From NCBI GenBank assembly GCA_021820525.1, contig JAKADM010000003.1, positions 62,001 to 126,000 of the forward strand: a stretch of 64,000 nucleotides of DNA, in the 5' to 3' direction. A program made the translations under genes and the position numbers. This DNA comes from Thermoplasmata archaeon. GTDB lineage: Archaea > Thermoplasmatota > Thermoplasmata > Thermoplasmatales > Thermoplasmataceae. This document shows, piece after piece, positions 45,709-55,275 of this stretch; within the stretch, counting starts at the first letter, position 1; the number at the start of each line of letters is the position of its first letter. The notes beneath the pieces are model-generated. The model was given only the letters and a program-made list of their open reading frames with translations, searched no databases and was not told the origin of the DNA.

Positions 45709-46380
45709 TCATAAGGTTGAATCTGTACTGTCCAGATCAACCTCCACAACACATTTGTTTCCACCATCGGAGAATTTTTCCACAATGGTAAAATTCTTTT
45801 CACCAGATTTTTCTATCAGATCCTTGCCGAGAATGTCGCATATTACCTTGCCATTTGTCTTTGCCATTTCGTAAAAGATACAGTTATGCCTTATTATTCT
45901 TACAATCTCTCCATCAATCTCCATTCTGGCGTAATATCCAAGGTTATTGAGTGTGTCAACGAAACTTTTCAGCTTTTCAATCTTTGCCTCCCTTTCATTT
46001 CCAGATATCTTTAGATCGGGGGAGGATATGAGCCTGTCTGCGACTTTGCCCAGTATAAGGTTCAATTTCATCTCTCCAAGTTCATCCTTAACCTCCGATA
46101 TGAACGCCTCCATGAGCTGTGCGTATTTTTTCGGGAAAAGTTCCATACCCAATCTGGTTATTTCATAATATTTTGAAGGCCTTCCTGTCTTTTCCTTTTT
46201 AAAGAATGATCTTACATATCCCATTCTTTCCAGGTTTTCCATATGTTCCTTTACAGCAGTCTTATTTATGTCAAGATAGGATGCAAGGTTCCCCATGCTC
46301 TTTTCTCCGTCAGATAGATAAATGAGAATTCTGGTTTTAACTTCACCCAGCAAAGGGCTGACAGTCAAATTAACATCCAT
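45709..46380 (-). CDS. sufR: SufR-like winged-helix repressor of the suf operon
   Basis: An N-terminal winged helix (EVKTRILIYLSDGEKSMGNL, then DINKTAVKEHMENLERMGY) is followed by a C-terminal ligand domain with RHNCIFYEMAK, VICDILG and NKCVVEV. In SufR proteins four Cys in this region bind an iron-sulfur cluster; here three are present at matching spacing (13, then 28 residues) and one is missing. It diverges from sufC across a perfect inverted repeat, so autorepression and suf repression are likely. ATG 46380 is preferred because a TATATTAA-type box lies about 25 bases upstream; ATG 46386 is an alternative. Confidence 0.8.
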   Translation of the reverse strand: MDVNLTVSPLLGEVKTRILIYLSDGEKSMGNLASYLDINKTAVKEHMENLERMGYVRSFFKKEKTGRPSKYYEITRLGMELFPKKYAQLMEAFISEVKDELGEMKLNLILGKVADRLISSPDLKISGNEREAKIEKLKSFVDTLNNLGYYARMEIDGEIVRIIRHNCIFYEMAKTNGKVICDILGKDLIEKSGEKNFTIVEKFSDGGNKCVVEVDLDSTDSTL

Positions 46381-46417
46381 AATCAATTAATGTAACTCCA
46401 TATATTAACTTTTGTTC

Positions 46418-46443
46418 ATTTAAACACATGAAAGTGTTTAAAT
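46418..46443. promoter_or_regulatory. Inverted-repeat operator between sufR and sufC
   Basis: ATTTAAACAC (46418-46427) and GTGTTTAAAT (46434-46443) form a perfect 10-bp inverted repeat around a 6-base spacer. The right arm overlaps the TATA-like TTTAAAT about 22-28 bases before the sufC ATG, and the left arm lies just upstream of the regulator promoter. A repressor dimer bound here would block the suf promoter. The binder is inferred to be the adjacent SufR-like protein. Confidence 0.65.
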
Positions 46444-46464
46444 AATCTAAACTCATTTAGAATT

Positions 46465-47202
46465 ATGGTTGAATTGAAGATCACAAATCTGTCCGCAAGT
46501 GTGGACGGAAAAAAGATACTGAAGGGAGTTGATCTCACAGTGAAGGGTGGGGAGATTCATGCCCTTATGGGTCCAAACGGAGCAGGAAAAAGTACCCTTG
46601 GTAACGTCCTGGTTGGCCATCCTGATTACAAGATAGAGGGTGGATCCATAGTTCTGGATAATATTGATCTCACAAATAAGACACCTGAGGAGAGGGCAAG
46701 GGCCGGCCTGTTCCTGGCTTTCCAGAGCCCCATAGCCATACCGGGAGTCAAAATATCATCATTCTTGAGAACTGCATACAAGCAGCTACATCCTGAGGAC
46801 AAGACCAATGTAACACAGTTCTTTGACAATGTAAAGAAGCATCTCAAGAAAGTCGGTCTTGATGAATCTTTCCTTTCAAGATCTGTTAATGACGGTTTTT
46901 CAGGAGGAGAAAGAAAGAGATTTGAAATTCTCCAGATGGCCATACTCAGGCCAAAAATCGTCATTCTGGATGAGATCGACTCCGGGCTTGATGTTGATGC
47001 ACTCAAGCTTGTTGCAGATGAAATTATAGAATATGCAAGTTCTGAAGTTGGATTTTTAATTGTAACACACTATCAGAGAATACTAAAGAACATTGATCCA
47101 AACTTTGTTCACGTTCTTGTGAATGGAAAGATTGCAAAGGAGGGGGACAAGAACCTCGCCCTTCAGATTGAGGAAAAGGGTTATGACTGGATAAGGAGTT
47201 GA
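46465..47202 (+). CDS. sufC: FeS assembly ATPase SufC
   Basis: SufC is the ABC-type ATPase of the SufBCD scaffold. Walker A is GPNGAGKSTLG, the ABC signature is FSGGERKRFEIL, and Walker B is PKIVILDEIDSGLDVDALK. Length 245 is normal and there are no membrane spans, as expected for a soluble ABC protein. First gene of the operon; its TGA overlaps the following sufB starts. Confidence 0.97.
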   Translation: MVELKITNLSASVDGKKILKGVDLTVKGGEIHALMGPNGAGKSTLGNVLVGHPDYKIEGGSIVLDNIDLTNKTPEERARAGLFLAFQSPIAIPGVKISSFLRTAYKQLHPEDKTNVTQFFDNVKKHLKKVGLDESFLSRSVNDGFSGGERKRFEILQMAILRPKIVILDEIDSGLDVDALKLVADEIIEYASSEVGFLIVTHYQRILKNIDPNFVHVLVNGKIAKEGDKNLALQIEEKGYDWIRS

Positions 47203-47204
47203 TG

Positions 47205-48653
47205 ATGATGGAAGTGCAGATAGAAAATAAGGAAGAAGAAATAGAAAGATTGCTTGACGGATTGAAGAACTCAAAGAGTTCAGACTGGGAGTTCAGGGAT
47301 ACTTACAACCCTATTTATTCAACAGGAAAGGGCCTTAACAAAGCAGTGGTTGAAGAGATATCGGAGATTAAGAAGGAACCTGACTGGATGAGAAGATTCA
47401 GGCTGAAAGCCCTGGAGGTATTCCAGTCAAAGCCAATGCCTAACTGGGGGCCTGATCTTTCAGGAATTGACTGGGAGAACACCAACTACTATAACAAGCC
47501 TGACGAGAGAAAGGCAAACAACTGGGAGGATGTTCCGGATCAGATAAAGCAGACCTTTGAGAAGCTTGGCATACCTGAAATGGAACAGAAATATCTTGCA
47601 GGATCGGTTGCCCAGTATGAGAGTGAGGGTGTATACCATTCACTGAAAAAGGTCTGGGAAGACAAGGGCGTTGTATTCATGGATCTTGACTCTGCCGTGA
47701 AGAACCACCCCGATCTGGTAAAGGAATATTTCTGTAAGGCAGTTCCAATGACAGATAACAAGTTCGCAGCACTCAACGGTGCCGTGTGGAGTGGAGGTTC
47801 CTTCCTTTATGTTCCAAAGGGTGTGCACATAGATATGCCACTTCAGACCTATTTTAGAATGAATAATGAGAGCACAGGGCAGTTTGAACACACCATAGTT
47901 GTGGGGGATGAAGGTTCAAGTGTACATTACATAGAGGGCTGCACAGCACCAAGATGGGATAAGGACTCACTGCACAGTGCAATCGTTGAAATATATGCAC
48001 ACAAGAATTCCAATGTCAGATATACAAGCGTTCAGAACTGGTCAAAGAGCGTTTACAACATGCCTACAAAGAGGGCATGGGTGGACGAGAATGCAAAGAT
48101 GGAATGGGTTGGTGGTTCCCTGGGCTCAAAGGTCACAATGATATATCCATCATCCTATCTCAGAGGGCCTCACGCAACAACTTCAAACCTCAACATATCA
48201 CTGGCTGGTCCAGGTACTGTTAAGGATACAGGCGCAAAGGCAATCCACATGGCACCATACACATCCTCAAAGATAATTGCAAAGAGCATCAGCATAGAGG
48301 ACGGAAAGGCCATATACAGGGGTCTTTTAAGAATGAACAAGGGAGCTGTCAATTCGAGGAGTAGGGTTCAGTGCGATGCCCTTCTCATAAACGATGAATC
48401 ACAGTCATATACCTATCCCCATGACGAAATATACGAGCCATCAGGGACATTCTCCCACGAAGCAACGGTGGGAAAAATAGGAACAGAAGAGCTTACATAT
48501 CTCAGGTCAAGAGGGCTCTCAGAAGATGAAGCCTCATCCATGATAGTCCTTGGTTTCCTTGACGATGTTATGAGAGAAATACCCATGGAGTTTGCCATTG
48601 AAATGAACAGGCTCGTGAAGCTTGAAATGGGAAAACTTGGGGCAGTGGGATGA
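47205..48653 (+). CDS. sufB: FeS assembly scaffold protein SufB
   Basis: SufB carries the nascent iron-sulfur cluster on the SufBC2D complex. Conserved stretches are AALNGAVWSGGSFLYVPKGV, EGCTAPRWDKDSLHSAIVEI and YPHDEIYEPSGTFSHEATVG. Length is about 482. Several in-frame Met codons (47202, 47205, 47208) follow AAGGAG at 47193-47198; the second or third gives the best ribosome-binding distance. The start overlaps the sufC stop. Confidence 0.96.
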   Translation: MMEVQIENKEEEIERLLDGLKNSKSSDWEFRDTYNPIYSTGKGLNKAVVEEISEIKKEPDWMRRFRLKALEVFQSKPMPNWGPDLSGIDWENTNYYNKPDERKANNWEDVPDQIKQTFEKLGIPEMEQKYLAGSVAQYESEGVYHSLKKVWEDKGVVFMDLDSAVKNHPDLVKEYFCKAVPMTDNKFAALNGAVWSGGSFLYVPKGVHIDMPLQTYFRMNNESTGQFEHTIVVGDEGSSVHYIEGCTAPRWDKDSLHSAIVEIYAHKNSNVRYTSVQNWSKSVYNMPTKRAWVDENAKMEWVGGSLGSKVTMIYPSSYLRGPHATTSNLNISLAGPGTVKDTGAKAIHMAPYTSSKIIAKSISIEDGKAIYRGLLRMNKGAVNSRSRVQCDALLINDESQSYTYPHDEIYEPSGTFSHEATVGKIGTEELTYLRSRGLSEDEASSMIVLGFLDDVMREIPMEFAIEMNRLVKLEMGKLGAVG

Positions 48654-48659
48654 TCTTTC

Positions 48660-49865
48660 ATGGAGCAGTTCTCTGATCTTTTAAAAACAAGGCTGAGGGA
48701 TCCAGCCTATGATTACAGGCAGGATTCCTTCCTGCTTTTCCTGAAAACACCCGTGAGGAATTTCAAGGAGAGTCCAACTGTAAAGGACTATGTGAAATAT
48801 ACCGAAAAAGATCTTGAAGTGATGGCCACAGGCTTGAAGAAAAGGTATGAATCCGAAATAAAAAGGGAATATGATGTGAACATAATCAATGGATTTGTAA
48901 CTCATAAAAATGAAATTAAAGGTGTAACAGTAAGTAATATTGTCGAATCACTTGATCATATTCCTGCTTATGTCTGGGAAGAGAGGGGTAAGGAAAGGGA
49001 GGAATACCTTATCAACGCATCATGGAGTTCAGGCTATTTTTTAAGGGTAGATCCAAACACAAAGGCTGATATTTCTATTTATTCCGGAGAGCAAAATCTT
49101 TCTGGATCTGAAAAGAACATTATCATCGTAGGCAAGTTCTCGAAGGTAACAATTACAGAGGAGATATTCAGCATAGATGAAAAGGCTGACAGAGCAATCC
49201 AGGGAAAAACAACATACATATTTCTTGAAGATGGTGCAACACTGGATTACAACTACCTGCAGGATAAAAACATGGGTGTTATGGATTTCACCTTTATCAG
49301 GACATTCCAGCAGAAGGAGAGTACTGCAAGGCTGTTTCATGTAAACCATGGGTCGGATAAGGTAATATTTTCAACTGAATCCAGGCAGATTGGCGACAAC
49401 TCCGATTACAGGGTATTTGGAGCCAGTTTCAGTGCCGGAACACAGGAGATAGATATAAGGGACAGCAGCTTTGAAATTGGAAAGAGTGTGAATGCGGATA
49501 TTCAGGTCAGAGGGGTTGTGACCGGAAAAAGTTCAACAATACACAGGGGAAATGTGGATATTGAACTCGAAAGCGTGAATTCCACAGGATTCTATGATTC
49601 CAGAATACTCTTGCTCTCAAAGGATGGATACGCTAACTCCAAACCTGGCCTCCAGATTAAAAATGCAAATACCAGGTCGAAGCATGCATCTGCCATAAGT
49701 TCAGTGGACTCCGAGCAGATCCTCTATCTTGAAAGCAGAGGCATCGGAAAGGAGGATGCCACCAGCCTGATCACAGGAGGTTTTATCGGTTCGCTCATAG
49801 AGAGAAGCAAAAATGAAAAATTCAGAGCTTCCGTGGAAAAGTATGCCGAAGGAATAAGCCTCTGA
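48660..49865 (+). CDS. sufD: FeS assembly protein SufD
   Basis: SufD is the SufB paralogue of the scaffold complex, with the right-handed beta-helix core and C-terminal helices: LEDGATLDYNYLQDKNMG, NADIQVRGVVTGKSS, GNVDIELES, and near the end SKHASAISSVDSEQILYLES. The 401-residue size fits. It begins six bases after sufB. Confidence 0.93.
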   Translation: MEQFSDLLKTRLRDPAYDYRQDSFLLFLKTPVRNFKESPTVKDYVKYTEKDLEVMATGLKKRYESEIKREYDVNIINGFVTHKNEIKGVTVSNIVESLDHIPAYVWEERGKEREEYLINASWSSGYFLRVDPNTKADISIYSGEQNLSGSEKNIIIVGKFSKVTITEEIFSIDEKADRAIQGKTTYIFLEDGATLDYNYLQDKNMGVMDFTFIRTFQQKESTARLFHVNHGSDKVIFSTESRQIGDNSDYRVFGASFSAGTQEIDIRDSSFEIGKSVNADIQVRGVVTGKSSTIHRGNVDIELESVNSTGFYDSRILLLSKDGYANSKPGLQIKNANTRSKHASAISSVDSEQILYLESRGIGKEDATSLITGGFIGSLIERSKNEKFRASVEKYAEGISL

Positions 49866-49897
49866 TTTTTTATCCAATTTCTTAATGATGATATTAG

Positions 49898-51157
49898 ATG
49901 TTTAACCCAGAAGAAATAAAGTCTCATTTCCCTATTTTCAGGCGTTTCGAAAGAGAGGGCATTATATATCTTGACAATGCTGCAACAACACAGAAACCTT
50001 CTGAGGTCATTGAAGCCATTGTTTCCTACTATGAAAACAGCAATTCAAACGTTCACCGGGGTGTATATAGAATTGGCGAAGAGGCCACAGATCTTTATAA
50101 CAAATCAAGGGAAAACATTGCAAGTTTTATCGGTGGAAAGCCAGAAGGGACCATTTTCGTGAGAAATGCCACGGAAGGACTCAATCTGGCAGCCTCTTCC
50201 CTCTCCAGAATGATTGGGAAGGATGGGGAGGTAATTGTTTCAAGGATGGAACACCATTCTAACATTGTTCCATGGCAGATCGCATCCCAGAATACCGGGA
50301 TAAGATTGAAAATGATGGAAAGCAATGTTGAAAGCCATTTAAAATGGGAGGACGTAGAAAAATATCTTACTGATAAAACGAAGATTGTTTCCATAACCCA
50401 TGCTTCCAACATTCTTGGAACAATAAATGATCTGAGGGAAATGGGAAAAAATCTCCACGATAGGGGAATAATATTCATTGTTGATGCTGCCCAGAGTGTC
50501 CCTCACATGCCAGTAAATGTCAGTGATCTGGACTGTGACCTTATGGCTTTTTCAGGCCACAAAATGCTTGGCCCTTCAGGCATAGGGGTGCTTTATGGTA
50601 AACCTGAACTTCTCGAGGAAATGCCTCCCTATATGGGCGGCGGTGAAATGATTAAGGAGGTATTTGAGGATCATTTCATACCTGCGGACATACCAGAAAA
50701 GTTTGAGGCAGGCACACCAAATATTGAAGGGGCAATTGGGCTTTCAGCTGCCGTTGATTTCTTGAAAAAGCTTGGTATGGAAAATGTCCGTGCTCATGAA
50801 AAAGATTTGATCTCCTATACCCTCAGGAGGGAGGAGGAACTAAATATGCCAGCCCTGAGATCATACGGGCCCAGAAACCCTGAGATAAGGGGCGGAATAT
50901 ACACGTTCAACATTAAAAAGGATTCAAAGGATGGGAGGCCATTTGGAAACGAAGTCCATCCCCATGATATTTCCCATATGGCAGATCGCATTGAGGGTGT
51001 TGAGCTCAGATCGGGCCATCACTGTGCCATGCCACAGACTGTTTCTCTTGGGGTTTATGCCACAGCGAGGGCATCCTATTATATATATAATACAAGAGAA
51101 GATGTTGATCATTTATTCAACGCCATAGAAAAAATAGGAAGGAGGATGATAAGATGA
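49898..51157 (+). CDS. sufS: Cysteine desulfurase SufS
   Basis: This PLP enzyme takes sulfur from cysteine for cluster assembly. YLDNAATTQKPSEVIEA, NVHRGVYRIGEEATDLY and the PLP-lysine segment DLMAFSGHKMLGPSGIG are present. The persulfide-forming Cys lies in RSGHHCAMPQ near residue 370. Length 419 is typical of group II (SufS) enzymes. Its stop overlaps the sufU start by four bases. Confidence 0.97.
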   Translation: MFNPEEIKSHFPIFRRFEREGIIYLDNAATTQKPSEVIEAIVSYYENSNSNVHRGVYRIGEEATDLYNKSRENIASFIGGKPEGTIFVRNATEGLNLAASSLSRMIGKDGEVIVSRMEHHSNIVPWQIASQNTGIRLKMMESNVESHLKWEDVEKYLTDKTKIVSITHASNILGTINDLREMGKNLHDRGIIFIVDAAQSVPHMPVNVSDLDCDLMAFSGHKMLGPSGIGVLYGKPELLEEMPPYMGGGEMIKEVFEDHFIPADIPEKFEAGTPNIEGAIGLSAAVDFLKKLGMENVRAHEKDLISYTLRREEELNMPALRSYGPRNPEIRGGIYTFNIKKDSKDGRPFGNEVHPHDISHMADRIEGVELRSGHHCAMPQTVSLGVYATARASYYIYNTREDVDHLFNAIEKIGRRMIR

Positions 51158-51546
51158 GTGAAGACATAATTTATAGCGCAATTATTGATGAGCATTATGA
51201 AGAGCCAAGAAATTTTGGAAAAATTGAGAATCCGGATGAAAACATAATGGAGACAAATCCAACCTGTGGTGATACCATTGCAATGTATCTAAAACTGGGT
51301 GACGGGAAGATAAGGGATATAAAATATGTGGCCAATGGCTGTCTCATAAGCGTTGCCTCTGCATCCATACTTTCAGAAAGGGTTAAGGGTAAGGATGTGG
51401 ATTATGTCCTTAACATGAACAAAAAGGATATACTTTCATATCTCGGTCTTGAACTTGGGCCTGCAAGGGAGAAGTGTGCCCTTCTTTCATACGATGCCCT
51501 CATAAAAATGCTCAAAAATTATAAGGAAGAAAATTCAGGACAATGA
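51154..51546 (+). CDS. sufU: SufU/IscU-like sulfur-accepting scaffold
   Basis: The 130-residue protein has three conserved Cys, in NPTCGD, NGCLISVASASILSE and REKCALLS, the pattern of SufU/IscU proteins, with Asp after the first Cys. SufU takes sulfur from SufS or carries the assembled cluster. It ends the operon; AT-rich sequence follows. Confidence 0.93.
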   Translation: MSEDIIYSAIIDEHYEEPRNFGKIENPDENIMETNPTCGDTIAMYLKLGDGKIRDIKYVANGCLISVASASILSERVKGKDVDYVLNMNKKDILSYLGLELGPAREKCALLSYDALIKMLKNYKEENSGQ

Positions 51547-51620
51547 TCCCCTTTTTTACTTATATTAAATAATTGTTATGAATGCATAATTATTAAATAT
51601 TAGGATTTTGTATAAAAAAT

Positions 51621-52853
51621 ATGAATAAATTGACTTTAGTGACCTGTATCATAGTAATCTTATTTTTTGTATCAATGTCAGGAATCTCAGCAGCCTCATC
51701 CATCGGTACATCCACAATAACACTTTCAGCAAATTCTGTCACTATTCCTCAGGGCTCTTCAACCACCGTAGGCTATAAGGTTGCCCTTTCATCAGGAACA
51801 ACATGGGGAACAACCATATCGGCTTCAGCCCCTTCGGGAATATCGGTTTCATTCAGCGATCCCGAGGGCGATCCGACCTTTACCGGCACGGCTACCATAT
51901 CTGTTTCATCCTCACTTTCACCCGGGCAGTACACCCTTACCTTTAAGGCCACGGGTGATGATCCATCTACAAACAGTCCATCGTTGACTGTCAATGTTAC
52001 GGCGGTCCAAAATGTTTCAGGGAAATCAAGCATATCTGTATCTGCCACCACCATATCCCTTAAGGGAACAAACAGCACAGCAGTCAGTTACTATGTAAAT
52101 CTATCATCGGGAACTTCTGGATTAACCGAGCTAAAATATTCATCTTCAGGAGGACTTATTGTAAGTTTCAGCAATGCCTCAGGAAATCCACCATTCAATG
52201 GCAAGATTACAGTCACAGGGTCCTCATCGACCACAACAGGAACATATCATATTTTGATATATGCCACAGGGGCTGATCCCTCAACTTCCAATGTAAGTAT
52301 AGATGTAAATTATGTCTCCACGCAGCAGCCATCTTCAAACATACCATTCATTGCAGGGGCCATTGTGATAATTGCCGGAATAGTTATTTTTATTCTTGGT
52401 TATCTATACTCTGGGAGGAGACTTGAATATGTGCAGGGTGGAACAGTTGCCATCACATCTCTACTTTCCCTATATCTCATAATATTCGATTCAAGTTTGA
52501 GGAATCTTGCACCCGATCATTTCTATGGACTCATATTATTCCTTGTACTTTCCCTGGCAGCCTATATAATTTCAAGGACAAATTCAGAGATAGGTAAGAT
52601 TTCAAAAATTGGCCTCTTTGCAGGTTCGTTGATTTTCGCCCTTTTGATGCTCAGCGATGTATTTTTTGGATTGCCTGTATCATCTTCCCATAACTTAATT
52701 GAAAACATAGGCTGGAACTACCTTTTTGGTTTTGGAACAAACTCCATTTCAACATTTTCCATATCCCTGGCCTTTTCTCTTCTCTTCATTTCTGTAACGC
52801 TCCTTTCTTCCCTGTCTTTGAATTCCTATGTAGCAGATAAAAAGAGCCAGTGA
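51621..52853 (+). CDS. Exported protein with two Ig-like repeats and several membrane spans
   Basis: After a signal peptide (about 1-25) come two related extracellular modules of about 95 residues (near 30-128 and 134-229), each Ser/Thr-rich and ending in TGDDPST- and TGADPST-like turns. From about residue 240 there are five or six membrane spans, beginning PFIAGAIVIIAGIVIFILG. I do not recognise the family. The modules resemble adhesion-type or carbohydrate-facing beta domains; the membrane part could be an unknown transporter or anchor. It lies between the suf operon and a convergent alcohol dehydrogenase. Confidence 0.65.
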   Translation: MNKLTLVTCIIVILFFVSMSGISAASSIGTSTITLSANSVTIPQGSSTTVGYKVALSSGTTWGTTISASAPSGISVSFSDPEGDPTFTGTATISVSSSLSPGQYTLTFKATGDDPSTNSPSLTVNVTAVQNVSGKSSISVSATTISLKGTNSTAVSYYVNLSSGTSGLTELKYSSSGGLIVSFSNASGNPPFNGKITVTGSSSTTTGTYHILIYATGADPSTSNVSIDVNYVSTQQPSSNIPFIAGAIVIIAGIVIFILGYLYSGRRLEYVQGGTVAITSLLSLYLIIFDSSLRNLAPDHFYGLILFLVLSLAAYIISRTNSEIGKISKIGLFAGSLIFALLMLSDVFFGLPVSSSHNLIENIGWNYLFGFGTNSISTFSISLAFSLLFISVTLLSSLSLNSYVADKKSQ

Positions 52854-52888
52854 TTTCTTATAAATTTTTAATTAAAAAAATTAAAAAA

Positions 52889-53938
52889 TCAGTTTTTTGC
52901 ATTCTTCATATCAATGACAAACCTGTATTTTACGTCTGATTTTATAACTCTGTCATATGCCTTATTAATCTCATCAGGTTTTATCATCTCTATATCCGCA
53001 GTTATATTGTGTTTACCGCAGAAGTCAAGCATTTCCTGAGTTTCCCTTATTCCGCCTATGTTTGATCCTGCAAGGGTTTTTCTCCCTCCAACCAGTGCAC
53101 CTGCAAACACGTTGTATGAACTTCCTTTCTCTGGAAGGCCAACAAGTACAAGGGCGCCCTCAGGCTTTAGAAGGGAAAGATACAGATTTAGATCATGCAC
53201 CGCAGGTATTGTGTCAAGTATAAAGTCATACTCACCCCTGTGCTTCTTCAGTTCCTGTCTATCCTTTGATATTACAACATTGGTTGCTCCAAGCCTTTTG
53301 GCTTCATCAACTTTTGATGGCGATGTTGTGAATACAGTGACCTCTGCACCCATTGCCTTTGCAAGTTTAACCCCCATGTGACCCAGACCACCAAGGCCGG
53401 CAACTGCAACTCTGTCTCCATCCTTTATGTTCCAGAATCTCAGAGGGGAATATGTTGTTATGCCAGCGCATAGAAGGGGCGCAGTTCCTGCAAAGTCAAG
53501 GTTTTCAGGGATATTAAGCACAAAATCCTTATCCACAACAATCTCCCCGGAATATCCTCCATATGTCATGCCGCCAAGTTTTGAATCAGGGGAATTGTAT
53601 GTGAATACTGTGTTATCGCAATAGTGTTCGTTTCCATTCTTGCACTCATCGCATGTTCTGCATGAATCAACCATGCAGCCAACTCCCACTCTGTCTCCTT
53701 TCTTATACTTTGTAACATTTTTTCCAGTTTCCTTTACAATTCCCACAATTTCGTGACCGGGCACAACAGGATAGACTGCACCTCCCCACTCATCATTTGC
53801 AGTATGTATGTCGCTGTGGCATATTCCGCAATACTGTATGTCAATCAAAACATCATTGTCTCCAACTTCTCTCCTTTCAATATCCATTCTCTGGAATTGC
53901 CCATGGGGCTGATCCACTCCAAAAGCTACAGTTTTCAT
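52889..53938 (-). CDS. adh: Zinc-dependent NADP alcohol dehydrogenase
   Basis: The medium-chain dehydrogenase has the catalytic zinc ligands in CGICHSDIH and GHEIVG, the structural zinc lobe CRTCDECKNGNEHYC, and the Rossmann motif GLGGLGHMGVKLAKAMG. After strand two comes FTTSPSK instead of an acidic residue, typical of NADP-using cinnamyl-alcohol-dehydrogenase-like enzymes. It reduces aldehydes or oxidises primary alcohols; the physiological substrate is unknown. Length 349 is typical. Confidence 0.93.
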   Translation of the reverse strand: MKTVAFGVDQPHGQFQRMDIERREVGDNDVLIDIQYCGICHSDIHTANDEWGGAVYPVVPGHEIVGIVKETGKNVTKYKKGDRVGVGCMVDSCRTCDECKNGNEHYCDNTVFTYNSPDSKLGGMTYGGYSGEIVVDKDFVLNIPENLDFAGTAPLLCAGITTYSPLRFWNIKDGDRVAVAGLGGLGHMGVKLAKAMGAEVTVFTTSPSKVDEAKRLGATNVVISKDRQELKKHRGEYDFILDTIPAVHDLNLYLSLLKPEGALVLVGLPEKGSSYNVFAGALVGGRKTLAGSNIGGIRETQEMLDFCGKHNITADIEMIKPDEINKAYDRVIKSDVKYRFVIDMKNAKN

Positions 53939-54041
53939 ATTTTCTTCGCCAATTCATGATATACTTTTTCTAATTAAAAGTTAGGAATTCAGGGGAAAAA
54001 TATAATTTGGTATTTTAGAAATTTTTAGTTAGGTCCCAGGT

Positions 54042-54962
54042 TTAGAAATAGTTCAACTCAATTTTTCTGTCAAGTTTTTCCATGTCTGATGACGTAAGTT
54101 CAATTTTTTCTGCCTTGAGATTACTTTCAACCTGCTTGCTATTCTTTGCTCCAGGTATCACCATGGCACCATTCTTTATAAGATAGGCAAGTGCTATGGA
54201 CGCCATATCGGTCCTGTATTTGTCAGCCATTTCTCCCATATCCTTTAACAGCTGGGATATGGCCTTAACATTTTCTTTCCTGAAAAGTGGATCGGATGAT
54301 CTTATTTCATCAGAGGGCAGGTGGTTTTCACTGTACTTTCCAGTGAGAAGGCCCTTAGCTATGGGGCTGTAAGCGATCATGGTTATTTTGTTTTCTTTCA
54401 TGAATGGATATGTTTCTTCCTCTACCTCTCTCTGAAGTATGTTATATCTCATCTGATTTGAAACAAGGTCATGATTCTTGAGGTAATTCAAAATTTCTTT
54501 GAGTAAAGGTGCAGGGTAGTTGCACACACCAATATATTTAACCATGCCCTCATCAGCCAGCTTTTCCATGGCAGAAACTGTTTCTTTCAATGGAACATAA
54601 TTGTCCGGCCAGTGAAGCTGGTAAAGATCTATATAATCTGTCCCCAGTCTTTTCAATGAAGCCTCACATGCCTTTATTACATCCCCGTACCTGAAATGAG
54701 GCGGGGCAACCTTTGTGGCAATAATATAATCTTTCCTGTCCATTCCCTCAGTTGCTTTCTTAACAAGTTCCTCAGAATGACCCATGCCATAAACTTCTGC
54801 CGTATCGATGTAATTTGCACCGTTCTTTATGGAATATCTTATGGCCTCAACAATATCGTTGTCTGTAAAGTCTTTTCCCCAGCCCATTCCACCGGCCTGC
54901 CAGGCACCAAATCCAATTACAGGAACTTTTAATTTTGTCTTTCCCAAAGTTAGTGTCTTCAT
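54042..54962 (-). CDS. Aldo/keto reductase
   Basis: The protein is a TIM-barrel aldo/keto reductase with the catalytic Asp and Tyr in YIDTAEVYGMGHSE, the Lys in IIATKV and the His in YQLHWPD. The end contains VIPGAKNSKQVESNLKA, the NADPH-binding C-terminal segment. Substrates of such NADPH enzymes are broad (aldehydes, ketoses). Length 306 is standard. Confidence 0.9.
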   Translation of the reverse strand: MKTLTLGKTKLKVPVIGFGAWQAGGMGWGKDFTDNDIVEAIRYSIKNGANYIDTAEVYGMGHSEELVKKATEGMDRKDYIIATKVAPPHFRYGDVIKACEASLKRLGTDYIDLYQLHWPDNYVPLKETVSAMEKLADEGMVKYIGVCNYPAPLLKEILNYLKNHDLVSNQMRYNILQREVEEETYPFMKENKITMIAYSPIAKGLLTGKYSENHLPSDEIRSSDPLFRKENVKAISQLLKDMGEMADKYRTDMASIALAYLIKNGAMVIPGAKNSKQVESNLKAEKIELTSSDMEKLDRKIELNYF

Positions 54963-55084
54963 AATTCCACATCGCCTTTATGGCATATAATTATATCCCT
55001 GGATTTTAAGCACATCATCTATTCTCATATCATGACAGGGGATCAAGAAAACTTAATTAAAATATAATCATATCCAGATGCCCT

Positions 55085-55275
55085 TGAAAATAGTACGCCT
55101 GATAAATGATGGTGTATGACGACTCAGGGCTAAAAATTGCCTTTCCATAATGGGCCTCTGCACGAGTTAAGGATCCGTTTCCTGCTGTGAAATGCCGATC
55201 AGAGGAGGGCAAAAAGTTCCCCGTGGGTCAGTGGAACCAGGATAATGAATGGTTCCCGTTAGATCGGGGAAAAGC
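55085..55275 (+). promoter_or_regulatory. Hairpin-rich leader (possible structured RNA) before the site-2 protease gene
   Basis: The 319-base gap contains an A/T-rich promoter-like TTAAAATATAAT near 55057-55068, then about 185 bases that fold into several hairpins. The pairs are CCTGA/TCAGG (55098-55102, 55124-55128), TTGCC/GGCAA (55137-55141, 55208-55212) enclosing CCTCTG/CAGAGG (55155-55160, 55200-55205), and TTCCCC/GGGGAA (55217-55222, 55266-55271) enclosing GGAACC/GGTTCC (55233-55238, 55251-55256). The last stem ends 11 bases before the ATG, so it could affect translation. It matches no riboswitch or ncRNA I know; it could also be an independent small RNA. Confidence 0.4.

Noticed and set aside
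55063-55205. Minus-strand frame in the same leader encoding residues such as HFTAGNGSLTRAEAHYGKA
   Set aside because: It has no good start codon or ribosome-binding site, and it coincides with the structured leader; a chance frame is more likely.
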